From NCBI GenBank assembly GCA_964194625.1, contig CAXMNC010000237.1, positions 124,001 to 188,000 of the forward strand: a DNA stretch of 64,000 bases. The letters run 5' to 3'. This document shows, in pieces, positions 45,677 to 54,814 of this stretch (the stretch's first letter is position 1; each line of letters starts with the position of its first letter). The translations under genes and the position numbers were made by a program. The notes beneath the pieces are model-generated. The model was not told the origin of the DNA, did no database searches, and saw only the letters and a list, made by a program, of their open reading frames with translations. The stretch is from SPGG2 sp964194625 (GTDB taxonomy: Bacteria > Pseudomonadota > Gammaproteobacteria > Acidiferrobacterales > SPGG2).

Positions 45677-46552
45677 CTAGATAATCCCGGCATCGCGCAA
45701 AGCAGCGCGCACGGTTTCGTGGTGTTCGCTGGCAAGCGGCGTCAATGGTAGCCGGATGCCGCCTTCAATCATCCCCATTTCCTTCAAAGCCCATTTGACT
45801 GGAATAGGGTTGGACTCTGCGAATAACCCCTTGTGTGCACTCATCAACCGATCGTTGATGGCGCGCGCACCAGCTTCGTCGCCCTTGAGCGCAGCCTTAC
45901 ACATGTCGCTCATCTGGCGTGGCGCTACGTTGGCCGTCACCGATATGACGCCCTGTCCACCTGCTAGTATCAGGTCCAACGCAGTCGCATCGTCGCCCGA
46001 ATATACTTCCATTGAGTCCCCGCAAGCTTGCGTAATCTTCGGAACACGCGAAATGTCCGCGCTCGCTTCCTTAACGCCCACTATATTGGGAATAGCGGCG
46101 AGCCGGATGATGGTATCCGGTAACATATCGCAAGCCGTGCGGCCCGGTACGTTATATAAGATCTGCGTGATAGGTACGGATTCGGCGACGGCTTTATAGT
46201 GCTGGTAAAGACCCTCTTGTGTCGGCTTATTATAGTAAGGTGTCACCAGCAGGCAGGCGTCGGCACGAGCCTCGCGCGCAAACCGTGTCAGCTCGATAGC
46301 CTCAGAGGTAGAGTTGGCACCGGTGCCCGCGATCACCGGGATTCGGCCACCGACGTGCTCCACGCAATGCCGGATAATCTCACAGTGCTCATCCACAGAC
46401 ACGGTAGCTGATTCGCCGGTCGTCCCTACCGCAATGATGGCATCTGTACCATTCTCGATATGAAAGTCGATTAGACGATGTAGGGCAGATACATCCAACG
46501 AACCGTCGTCCCGCATCGGCGTAACCAATGCAACCATACTACCTTTGAACAT
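45677..46552 (-). CDS. dapA: 4-hydroxy-tetrahydrodipicolinate synthase
   Basis: Condenses pyruvate with aspartate semialdehyde in lysine and diaminopimelate synthesis. The TIM barrel shows GTTGESATV (pyruvate-binding threonines), the tyrosine in PYYNKPTQEGLY, the catalytic arginine after YNVPGRT and the Schiff-base lysine in VGVKEAS. The open frame extends to 46609, but the ATG at 46552 (MFKGSMVALVTPM) gives the standard 291-residue protein. Spacing to bamC is 32 nt, consistent with an operon. Confidence 0.95.
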   Translation of the reverse strand: MFKGSMVALVTPMRDDGSLDVSALHRLIDFHIENGTDAIIAVGTTGESATVSVDEHCEIIRHCVEHVGGRIPVIAGTGANSTSEAIELTRFAREARADACLLVTPYYNKPTQEGLYQHYKAVAESVPITQILYNVPGRTACDMLPDTIIRLAAIPNIVGVKEASADISRVPKITQACGDSMEVYSGDDATALDLILAGGQGVISVTANVAPRQMSDMCKAALKGDEAGARAINDRLMSAHKGLFAESNPIPVKWALKEMGMIEGGIRLPLTPLASEHHETVRAALRDAGII

Positions 46553-46736
46553 AGCGCGCGTGGCCTCGCGGATAACACTAATGTCCAAATAGTACTTTCC
46601 TGTCCACATGTTGACAAGTAAACACGCTCAAACCGCGGTTTTTCGGTCCGCCACCGGCGTTGCGGGGAGGTGCGTGCTCACCCAACGGCAAAGGGTACAA
46701 TACACATCAGCCCCATCATGCCGACATTCGAAACCA

Positions 46737-47936
46737 ATGATTAAATCGCTACAACGACTGTTATACGGGTTGATTCTTTGCGCGACTCTGCCGGGTTACG
46801 CGGCGGTCTGCGACGAGATGAAGACCGAGGGATCGATTCCATCCATTACGCTGAAGGAAATTGCAGGCGGCCTAAGGAAGCCCGTCCAGCTGACACATGC
46901 TGGTGACGGGAGCCGTCGATTGTTTGTGGTTGAGCAACAAGGGATTATCCGCATCATAAAAAATGGAGTCTTGGATTCGGCCCCGTTTCTGGATATTCGT
47001 GACCGCGTAAGTAGTGGTGGTGAAAAGGGCCTGCTCAGCGTCGCGTTTCACCCAAGGTATAAGAACAACGGTTTGCTCTATGTTAACTACACCACTCGAC
47101 AGAATGGCCTACTTAACTACATCACTCGACAGAATGGCCTACAAACCATAATCGCCGAATTCAAGCGCACTAGCGTCAATCGCGCCAATCCAGCGAGGGA
47201 GAGAGTTCTGCTAAAGGTCCGCCAGCCTTGGGGCAACCACAATGGCGGCCAACTTGCCTTTGGTCCAGATAGATACTTATACGTCGGTATGGGCGATGGT
47301 GGCGCGGCTAACGACCCCGATGATAACGGACAGCGGTTGACAACATTGTTGGGCGCGATGCTACGCATCGATGTAGACAAAAAAGCGTCCAGTCGATCGT
47401 ACGGCATCCCCTCGGACAATCCGTTCGTGGGACAAGCAAACGCCCGCGACGAGATTTGGGTCTACGGATTACGAAACCCATGGCGGTTTTCCTTCGACGC
47501 GGCAAATGGGGTTTTGTATCTTGCCGATGTCGGCCAGAATCGATTCGAGGAAATCGACATCATCGAGAAAGGCCATAACTATGGCTGGAATATTATGGAG
47601 GGAAACATCTGCACCCCCGATGTGAACCGCCAATGCGACCGATCAGGTCTCACCTCTCCAATTTTTGTCTATCCACAGCCAGAGGGGTTTTCTATAACCG
47701 GCGGTTTTGTCTATCGAGGTACGAAAATCCCTGCCCTTTGCGGTACCTATATCTATGGCGACTATGTGACAAAAAAAATATGGGGACTGCGCTATGACGG
47801 TAAGAAAGTTACTAATCAACGGCAACTCGTAAAATCACGCTATTCGATCAGCAGTTTTGGTCAAGACGAGGCTCTAGAGCTCTACGTTGTCGACCACGGC
47901 GGAAAGATCCTAAAGATTGTCGCTGCCGAAAACTAA
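46737..47936 (+). CDS. PQQ-dependent aldose/sorbosone-type dehydrogenase
   Basis: Exported six-bladed beta-propeller of the soluble glucose dehydrogenase (Asd/YliI) family. A signal peptide (LLYGLILCATLPGYAA) follows the ATG at 46737, and the mature part starts with two cysteines' worth of spacing before LKEIAGGLRKPVQLTHAGDG. Family motifs include the catalytic-histidine region NHNGGQLAFGPD, YVGMGDGGAANDP and VYGLRNPWRFSFD. A 10-residue tandem duplication (TTRQNGLLNY/ITRQNGLQT region) sits in an early blade. No PQQ synthesis genes are visible. The last 4 nt overlap the end of the convergent AMMECR1 gene. Confidence 0.86.
   Translation: MIKSLQRLLYGLILCATLPGYAAVCDEMKTEGSIPSITLKEIAGGLRKPVQLTHAGDGSRRLFVVEQQGIIRIIKNGVLDSAPFLDIRDRVSSGGEKGLLSVAFHPRYKNNGLLYVNYTTRQNGLLNYITRQNGLQTIIAEFKRTSVNRANPARERVLLKVRQPWGNHNGGQLAFGPDRYLYVGMGDGGAANDPDDNGQRLTTLLGAMLRIDVDKKASSRSYGIPSDNPFVGQANARDEIWVYGLRNPWRFSFDAANGVLYLADVGQNRFEEIDIIEKGHNYGWNIMEGNICTPDVNRQCDRSGLTSPIFVYPQPEGFSITGGFVYRGTKIPALCGTYIYGDYVTKKIWGLRYDGKKVTNQRQLVKSRYSISSFGQDEALELYVVDHGGKILKIVAAEN
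47083..47142 (+). repeat. 30-bp in-frame tandem duplication
   Basis: Units 47083-47112 and 47113-47142 differ at a single base (C versus T). Both encode ten residues, so the frame is preserved. The near identity indicates a very recent duplication within the sugar dehydrogenase. Confidence 0.95.
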
Positions 47937-48544
47937 CGACATTTCTTTGAGCTCACTCGAGAAGACATGGATTCGGTTGTATACCGTTGTACCTTCATCG
48001 TCTCCGACCAATGATCCGAAGACAGTCCTGCTTTGCACTTAAGTTGTTGCACAAATTGCTGCGGATCCGGCAACGCTTCCCAAACACTGGGCAGATAGGT
48101 TGCGCGAGAAGCTCCGTCTTCTAGAATCACACCATCAATACCGGGACGCAATCGTCGCACCAGCTCATCCTCGGAGGCACACTCAATAGTCTCCGGCGAG
48201 CTTAAGACAGAGATATGAATGTGCAGATTCTCGAACTCTTCCTGCGTCAAGGCACTAAAACGTGGATCATCAAACGCAGCGGCACGGGCATTCTTTACCA
48301 CATCAATAGCAAGCGCCCGTTTTATCGCTAATGAACCAATACAACCACGAAGCTGGTCGCGTACGTTTATCGTTACAAAACTGGCACCGGAGTCTCTCAA
48401 CACCCGCGAATAAACGGCGAGATCAACCTCGAGCTGGGTACCCTTCAGACCCATCTCAATAGAATCGGCGGCGAGCTCCAGGAGATCATGTTGATCACCG
48501 CTCGACAGAGTTTCAGCCAGATTCTTCAAACACGTAGGCCCCAT
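47933..48544 (-). CDS. amrA: AmmeMemoRadiSam system protein A (AMMECR1 domain)
   Basis: AMMECR1-domain protein of about 203 residues with the invariant LRGCIGSL motif. It is one of three proteins (AMMECR1, Memo-like, radical SAM) that recur together in bacteria and archaea; the reaction is unresolved, though a tyrosine- or peptide-modifying role has been proposed. The start is uncertain because the frame runs to 48580; I use ATG 48544, which overlaps the Memo gene by 32 nt and implies coupling. Confidence 0.85.
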   Translation of the reverse strand: MGPTCLKNLAETLSSGDQHDLLELAADSIEMGLKGTQLEVDLAVYSRVLRDSGASFVTINVRDQLRGCIGSLAIKRALAIDVVKNARAAAFDDPRFSALTQEEFENLHIHISVLSSPETIECASEDELVRRLRPGIDGVILEDGASRATYLPSVWEALPDPQQFVQQLKCKAGLSSDHWSETMKVQRYTTESMSSRVSSKKCR

Positions 48545-49307
48545 AGCCGACAACCTGGTCACGCGGCCCAGCGGTATCACCAGAATTTCGCAGATCGATC
48601 GTTGTCACGCTCATTCCCCGTTTACGCGCTACATGAAGTAGGCCGTTTATCGGCATCCGGCCACAGGCATGTTCGTACAGAATGTCCTCGGCCCGCAGTT
48701 GTTCGATCGCCCGCGACGTGGCGTTATCCAAGCGACAGGCGCTTTCGTAGGAATGGTAGTGGCTGAGATCGGAGCTTATGACGATCAATGTCTCGGGCCC
48801 ACCCCACAGCCGCTCTAGCACCTCGCCGACGTCGCTTGGTGATGCTTGACCTACCGCCAGCGGTACCAGCGTAAACTCCGCAAGTACGGTTTGCAGAAAC
48901 GGCAGATGCACTTCCAGGCTGTGCTCTGACTCATGGGCAGCATCCATCACTTCCACTTGCGGCAGATCCGCAATCATGGCCACTGCCTTCTTGTCGACAG
49001 GTATGTTACCGAGTGGTGTTGCCAGGCTGTCAACACTGGGTAATGCAAGGCTCGCGACGGCAACCCGATGTGCCGGTCCGAGCAAGATGACGCGCGTGAT
49101 CGTGTCGCGTGCCGGGGCGATACGGGCGTAGGCGCTTGCCGCCACCGGACCCGAATAAACGAACCCGGCGTGCGGCGCGATGAGCGCCTTCGGGACTGGT
49201 CCGCTGGTCTTTGCAGCGCCGAGATACTCGTCTATTGTCGCCTTTAGCTCGGCGGGATTGGCAGGGTAAAACGTGCCTGCGACGGCTGGATTGCGCACCG
49301 TGATCAT
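48513..49307 (-). CDS. amrB: AmmeMemoRadiSam system protein B (Memo-like)
   Basis: Memo-family protein related to extradiol dioxygenases, 264 residues. RNPAVAGTFYPA opens the domain; IAPHAGFVYSGPVAA carries the conserved histidine, VILLGPAHRV and ISSDLSHYH supply further metal-site histidines, and the C-terminal VGYGAYVFEE is typical. It is the first gene of the minus-strand pair and diverges from the radical SAM gene, with an 81-nt (or 105-nt) intergenic region holding both promoters. Confidence 0.88.
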   Translation of the reverse strand: MITVRNPAVAGTFYPANPAELKATIDEYLGAAKTSGPVPKALIAPHAGFVYSGPVAASAYARIAPARDTITRVILLGPAHRVAVASLALPSVDSLATPLGNIPVDKKAVAMIADLPQVEVMDAAHESEHSLEVHLPFLQTVLAEFTLVPLAVGQASPSDVGEVLERLWGGPETLIVISSDLSHYHSYESACRLDNATSRAIEQLRAEDILYEHACGRMPINGLLHVARKRGMSVTTIDLRNSGDTAGPRDQVVGYGAYVFEESG

Positions 49308-49388
49308 CGTCTTCTCCGTCCTCTACCTTGCGACTAAAGAACCTGTTTTGCAAGCGATAGGTGTATAATCCAGCTGTTACCTCTTCGA

Positions 49389-50510
49389 GTGGGCGCCGAC
49401 GCCTCATCGTCGATGAATCACCAAGATATAGGCCCAACAGTACCGGGCAAATACTGGCACAAGCTAGCGGACGGCCGTATTCAGTGCGATCTGTGCCCAC
49501 GTTACTGCAAGTTGCGCGACGGTCAACGGGGTCTTTGCTTCGTACGTGCTCACCAAGACGCACAGATCGTCCTCACCTCCTATGGGCGCTCGAGCGGGTT
49601 CTGCGTCGACCCTATCGAAAAGAAACCGCTTAACCACTACTTGCCTGGCACACCGATTCTTTCTTTTGGTACGGCTGGCTGTAATCTCGCGTGCAAGTTT
49701 TGTCAGAACTGGGACATCAGTAAGTCGCGCGAGATCGACACCCTAGCGGATCACGCAACCCCGGCAACCATCGCCAAGGCCGCCCAACAGCTTGGCTGTC
49801 GCAGTGTTGCTTATACCTATAATGATCCCGTTATCTTTCTGGAATATGCGGTCGACGTGGCAGCCGCTTGTCACGAGCACAACGTCAAATCGATTGCAGT
49901 CACCGCTGGATATATTACCGACGTGGCACGTGCAGAGTTCTACCAAGCGATGGATGCGGCCAACGTCGATCTCAAGGCATTCACGGAGGGGTTTTATTAC
50001 AAGATTTGCGGCGGCCATTTGCAACCGGTGCTCGACACGCTGAAATATCTCAAACACGAGACAGACGTCTGGTTTGAGATTACCACGCTACTAATTCCGG
50101 GAGAGAACGACTCGGACAGGGAGCTTGAGGAAATGACGCAGTGGGTAGTGGAGAACGTCGGCCCGGATGTACCTTGGCACTTCACCGCCTTTCACCCCGA
50201 TTGGAAGATGATGGACAAGACCCGCACACCACCCAGTACGCTCACTCGCGCCCGTCGGATCGCCGCCAAGAATGGGGTGCGCTATGCCTACACGGGCAAC
50301 GTACACGATGAGGCCGGTGGCAGCACTTACTGCCATCAATGCGGTAAGAAGTTGATTGGTCGAGACTGGTATGTCATCACCGCATGGAATCTCACTGAAG
50401 ACGGGCATTGCCCTAATTGTGATACGAAGCTAGCGGGCGTATTAGAGGCCAAGCCAGGTAGCTGGGGCGCCCGGCGGCTACCGGTGCGACTCAAAGACTT
50501 TGCAGCTTAG
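49389..50510 (+). CDS. amrS: AmmeMemoRadiSam system radical SAM enzyme
   Basis: Radical SAM protein of the PflA-like AmrS family. Two cysteine-rich regions are seen: CDLCPRYC near the N-terminus and the SAM cluster CNLACKFC (C-x3-C-x2-C) near residue 99. A C-terminal zinc-ribbon-like pair set (CHQCGKK and CPNCD) follows. The frame starts at GTG 49389; ATG 49413 is an equally good start. With the divergent A and B genes the whole system is present. Substrate unknown. Confidence 0.88.
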   Translation: MGADASSSMNHQDIGPTVPGKYWHKLADGRIQCDLCPRYCKLRDGQRGLCFVRAHQDAQIVLTSYGRSSGFCVDPIEKKPLNHYLPGTPILSFGTAGCNLACKFCQNWDISKSREIDTLADHATPATIAKAAQQLGCRSVAYTYNDPVIFLEYAVDVAAACHEHNVKSIAVTAGYITDVARAEFYQAMDAANVDLKAFTEGFYYKICGGHLQPVLDTLKYLKHETDVWFEITTLLIPGENDSDRELEEMTQWVVENVGPDVPWHFTAFHPDWKMMDKTRTPPSTLTRARRIAAKNGVRYAYTGNVHDEAGGSTYCHQCGKKLIGRDWYVITAWNLTEDGHCPNCDTKLAGVLEAKPGSWGARRLPVRLKDFAA

Positions 50511-50559
50511 GATTGGGGGTACGCCACCTAAAAGGTTGCAGAAGTTTACGGCAGAAATT

Positions 50560-51939
50560 ATGGCCACAAACAAGAAAATCTTCGTTCTCGACACAAACGT
50601 CCTGATCCATGATCCAACCGCACCGCTGCGGTTTGGAAGGCATGATGTCGTACTGCCGATCGCGGTACTCGAAGAATTGGACACCGCGAAGGTTGGGGTA
50701 TCAGAAGTTGCGCGCAACGTGCGCGAGGTCAGTCGCATCCTAGACGGCTTAATCGAGCGGTCGGATGTCGATACCTCGCAGGGGGTAGCGCTACCATCTG
50801 TGGACGGCGCCGCGGGTGGGCGTTTGTACTTCTATTCACAGGCTATAAAGAGCGCGTTGCCCGAGGAGCTTGCGCGAAACAGCTGTGACAATACCCTCCT
50901 GGGCATTACGCTTGATCTCAGCAAAACCCACCGCGACAGCGAAGTAACACTGATCTCAAAAGATATAAATCTACGAATCAAGGCTCACGCACTTAATATT
51001 CGGGCCGAGGACTACACGAACGACCAAGTGCTGGACGACACTGAGTTGCTCTATACCGGCATGGCCGAATTTGATCGCAAGTTTTGGGACAAGCTAGATG
51101 GGGCGAACCAGGGAAAAGGGTCGGCTGATGCTTACACAATACCCGCTATGCATGTGAACGCTTACTATCCGAATCAGTTTCTGTATCCCGTCGAAAACAC
51201 CGCGCCCACCTTCATGGTGCGGCATTGTGCCGACGGTGCTGTTCTGGAGGTCATTAAAGACTATACACAAGCTCCGAATAGTGTCTGGGGAATACATGCG
51301 CGCAACCGTGAACAGAACTTTGCACTTAACCTGCTAGTCAACCCTGACATCGATTTTGTTACCCTACTTGGACAAGCTGGCACCGGCAAAACACTTCTGA
51401 CGTTGGCATCGGCGCTAGTTCAGACACTGGAGGAAAAGCGTTATTCGGAGATTGTTATGACCCGCGCCACCCTCCCAGTGGGCGAAGACATCGGATTTCT
51501 CCCCGGCACGGAAGAAGAAAAAATGGGACCATGGATGGGAGCACTCGAGGACAACCTAGACGTGTTGCATGAAACTGGCGGGCATGATCATGGTGCCTGG
51601 GGTCGAGCCGTTACCCATGAATTCGTTCGTAATCGTATCCACATAAAATCGTTGAACTTCATGCGCGGTCGTACATTCCTTAAGAAATTCATCATTATCG
51701 ACGAAGCGCAGAACCTAAGCCCGCATCAGGTCAAGACACTGATCACTCGCGCTGGGCCGGGAAGCAAAATTGTCTGTCTAGGCAATATCGCACAGATCGA
51801 CACGCCCTACCTGACGGAGACAACATCGGGGCTCACGTGCGCAGTAGATCGATTCAAGGGTTGGGCACACAGCGGCCACATAACTCTGCAACGCGGGGAA
51901 CGCTCGCGCCTGGCCGATTATGCTAGCGAGATGCTTTGA
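50560..51939 (+). CDS. PIN-domain PhoH family ATPase
   Basis: Two-domain protein: an N-terminal PIN nuclease domain (KIFVLDTNVLIHDP, then acidic residues in EELD and TLLGITLDL) and a C-terminal PhoH helicase-like ATPase with Walker A GQAGTGKT, Walker B IIDEAQN and NIAQIDTPYL. This PhoH2-type layout has been associated with RNA unwinding and degradation. I choose ATG 50560 (MATNKKIF), since upstream codons from 50500 overlap the previous gene. No antitoxin gene is adjacent. Confidence 0.9.
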   Translation: MATNKKIFVLDTNVLIHDPTAPLRFGRHDVVLPIAVLEELDTAKVGVSEVARNVREVSRILDGLIERSDVDTSQGVALPSVDGAAGGRLYFYSQAIKSALPEELARNSCDNTLLGITLDLSKTHRDSEVTLISKDINLRIKAHALNIRAEDYTNDQVLDDTELLYTGMAEFDRKFWDKLDGANQGKGSADAYTIPAMHVNAYYPNQFLYPVENTAPTFMVRHCADGAVLEVIKDYTQAPNSVWGIHARNREQNFALNLLVNPDIDFVTLLGQAGTGKTLLTLASALVQTLEEKRYSEIVMTRATLPVGEDIGFLPGTEEEKMGPWMGALEDNLDVLHETGGHDHGAWGRAVTHEFVRNRIHIKSLNFMRGRTFLKKFIIIDEAQNLSPHQVKTLITRAGPGSKIVCLGNIAQIDTPYLTETTSGLTCAVDRFKGWAHSGHITLQRGERSRLADYASEML

Positions 51940-52113
51940 CGTTACAGACTTAGCCATGCGCCTGCGATAGCCGTCTTTCGCAATGCTGGTGGGCAAATGC
52001 CGCCTATTGATAGCCCGACACCGGCGCAAAGCACCACTGTGCGCCATGCGCCTGAAAGTGGGTAAGTTGAATGGCACAGTAGCGCTCGCTACCGTTGCCC
52101 GGGGATGTTGGGG

Positions 52114-53253
52114 TTAGAAACCCTCTATCTTCAACTTCAGATCGGTTGGGCTGGTGGCGTACTGCAATGCGGTCTCGTCGTCAATCATACCCTTTTTAAA
52201 GAGATCGAAAAGACAGGTATCAAAACTCAACATGCCCTCGGCGACCGTGCCCTTCTTGATGAGATCGGATAGATCTTTGACCTTAAGGGGATCGAGAATC
52301 ACTTCACGTGCTAGCGCCGACGCGGTCATGACCTCACAGGCGACAATACGACCTTTGTTGTCCTTGCGCGGTAGCAGGCGCTGACCGACTATGCCGTGCA
52401 GATTCTGCGCGAGTTTTCCGCGAATACTTGCCTGCGCCTCAGGCGGAAAGGCGGTAATAATACGCGGGATACTTTCTGCTACTGCCGGTGCATGCATCGT
52501 CGACAACACTAAATGCCCCGTCTCAGCCGCGGTCAATGCCGTCTCGATCGTTTCCGGGTCACGCATTTCACCCAAGAGAATGACATCTGGATCTTCACGC
52601 ATCGCCGCGCGCATGGCATCGGCAAAGGTATTGGTATCCATACCTATTTCACGCTGGGTGATGATGGAACGTCGCTCGGTGAACAAAAACTCGATCGGAT
52701 CTTCAATGGTAATGATGTGACGGGCTTGGGCCAGATTGATCTCGTTCGCCAACGATGCCAGGGTCGTTGACTTACCGGAGCCGGTAGCGCCCGTTACAAT
52801 AATCAGGCCGCGTTCCATTTTTGTAAAATCACTGACGATGTCCGGCAGCATCAGTTCAGCCGGCCGTGGAATCTCGGTGTTGATTACACGCAACACTATG
52901 GCGACGCTGCCGCGTTGATGAAAAACGTTAGCGCGCACCCGGCCGATATCCTTGAACCCGAAGGAAAGATCTACTTGGTGCTCCCTCTCGAACTCGGCGA
53001 TGTGCCGCGCCGACATCATATTGCGCGCGATCTGATCCAATAGATCCGGGGGAAAGGCTGGAATCTCGCGCACCGCCCGCAGGATGCCGTCAATACGCAA
53101 GATCGGATGGTTGCGCGCACGCAAATGGATATCCGAGGCCTTGTGCCGGACCGCCAGCATCAGGACCTGGCCAAGTAGGCGAAGTGGATCGGTGGTGCCT
53201 GTCGACCCTGCCGGGGCGTTGTCGACGACGGCTCTGCTTGTGGCTTCAGTCAT
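52114..53253 (-). CDS. PilT/PilU-type pilus retraction ATPase
   Basis: Hexameric ATPase of the type IV pilus retraction group, 379 residues. Walker A GATGSGKST, the Asp box HIITIEDPIEF, Walker B VILLGEMRDPE and the His box LVLSTMHAP are intact, so it should be catalytically active. The C-terminal region (SFDTCLFDLFKKGMID followed by DLKLKIEGF) resembles PilU more than PilT. No other pilus genes are adjacent. A functional connection with the FimX-like protein at 20.5-22.7 kb is plausible. Confidence 0.88.
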   Translation of the reverse strand: MTEATSRAVVDNAPAGSTGTTDPLRLLGQVLMLAVRHKASDIHLRARNHPILRIDGILRAVREIPAFPPDLLDQIARNMMSARHIAEFEREHQVDLSFGFKDIGRVRANVFHQRGSVAIVLRVINTEIPRPAELMLPDIVSDFTKMERGLIIVTGATGSGKSTTLASLANEINLAQARHIITIEDPIEFLFTERRSIITQREIGMDTNTFADAMRAAMREDPDVILLGEMRDPETIETALTAAETGHLVLSTMHAPAVAESIPRIITAFPPEAQASIRGKLAQNLHGIVGQRLLPRKDNKGRIVACEVMTASALAREVILDPLKVKDLSDLIKKGTVAEGMLSFDTCLFDLFKKGMIDDETALQYATSPTDLKLKIEGF

Positions 53254-53383
53254 TTGTCCTTAACTATAGTCCATCGGCAAGCGGGTGTAACAGCGCGCTA
53301 TCCAGTGTCCCGCCTTTATACTAAACCATTATTTTGGCTTAGCAAATAGTCGCGGCGTTCCCTGCTACCGCGGGCAACTAGGC

Positions 53384-53414
53384 TAAAAAAAGCCCGGCCG
53401 CCAGCGGCCGGGCT
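53384..53414 (-). terminator. Rho-independent terminator for the minus-strand fadL-like locus
   Basis: An 11-bp perfect stem (53391-53401 with 53404-53414, GC-rich) is followed on the minus strand by seven T residues. It lies 25 nt past the end of the fadL-like pseudogene and also sits upstream of the pilus ATPase gene. Confidence 0.85.
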
Positions 53415-53439
53415 ACACAGGCAAGTTTTTCGCTCAGCC

Positions 53440-54787
53440 CTATCGTGTCTGAAATTTCCAATTGCCCTGAACGCTCAGGATGCTCACATCCGCTTCATAC
53501 TCACCCACAAGATTGCCACGTAGGAAATCCTCGTTAGTAGGGGTTACTATCTTATTTATGTCGGCGTCATCGATTTTGACGAATGCGTACGAGATATCGA
53601 AGCTCAGCCGATCGTCTTTCTTATAACTCACACCAAACGTCAACCAGGTACGATCTTCGTCGGGTAAGCGTGCCGTTCTCGCTTCGGCACCCGGGGTGGG
53701 CGATTCATCAAACGCGATACCAAATCGATAGCTCAGGCGAGTATTTCGCATATAGGTGGCGCCAAACGAATACCGCCAGACATCGTCTAGATCCAAAGTA
53801 ATCACCGAGTCCGGCAGGCCCGAGTTAAACTTAATCCGCAATTCGGGAAGCCGGCCCCAACGCGTCTGCGTGACATCACCGCCCACTTTGAGTTTACTTG
53901 GTGGTGCACGCTTATCGATGTCGTGGCAGGAAACGTGAGGTCGGTTTCGGTGCCTGTATCAACGAAGACGCCTGCTAACGGCGCGGGCACCCCTTTGAAT
54001 TTGGCGTCACCGTGCAGGCTGTGACGCATGGCCGAACGATGGGCCACACCGACCCGGGTATTCTTCACCGACATTGAACAAGGCCCCCAACGTTGAATCC
54101 AACGCTCGACGTACCCGCACCTAGGTCCGATTCGCCGTCAAGTGTCTGCGATAACCCAGCCCCACCAAGAATGACACCAAAATCCACCGCGTTCGTGAGT
54201 CTCGCATCGACCATCTGCACATTGATGCCACCGCCAATGGACACCCGCTCGCTAAGCTTGTAACCGAGACCTGGGTTGATATTGATCGTTTCGATCTCTG
54301 ATAAGAGTGCGTGATAGCGGCCAACCCAATTGTCGTCATACTCCGTGGTCAACCCAAAGGGCGCGTTGAGACCTATCCCAAATGTCAGGTTATTATCGAT
54401 CGGCTGCACGTAATAAACATTAGGGACAAGCGCGTCTTCACCGGCATCGCCACCTGTGAGTGCACAATTGCCATTTGGAGCCGTCGCTACACACGGTGCC
54501 GCAAAGGGGAGCACGGTACTCGAGCCCTAATTGGTAAACTTAGTAGAAGGAAAGATAAGATGACCACCGGCAACAAGTTGATTGTCTTATAGGCGGGTCA
54601 GACCGGCGGGGTTATACCACACCGTGCTAGCATCTTCGGCAATCGCCGCACCTCCGGCAAAGGCGTTGCCCAACCCAGCCGGACTATTTTCTGCTACCTG
54701 GAAAAAGGCGGCGAAAGTCGAACTAGAAAAAAGCGCAAGCGTGGCAGCAAGCACAAAAGAAAGTCGTGTAGTGATTGAATGCTTCAC
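53440..54787 (-). pseudogene. fadL: Broken FadL/OmpP1-family outer membrane porin
   Basis: Remnant of a long-chain fatty acid or hydrocarbon transporter. The ATG at 54787 starts a normal signal peptide and the family motif GLGNAFAGGAAIAEDASTVWYNPAG. Two in-frame stops follow (TAA at 54587-54589, TAG at 54527-54529), and the barrel then continues in the same frame to about 54065. It shifts to another frame (NTRVGVAHRS to VNSKWAVM), and shifts again near 53880 to reach the terminal strand ending NWKFQTR. Four independent lesions make a functional product unlikely. Downstream there is an intact terminator, so the decay seems fairly recent. Confidence 0.88.
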
Positions 54788-54814
54788 ATCTCTTCCCAGG
54801 CCTCTACGGTTGGG

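Noticed and set aside
54500..54600. Stop codons in fadL read as sense (recoding)
   Set aside because: The same stop codons end many intact genes here, and the gene also carries frameshifts, so decay explains it better.
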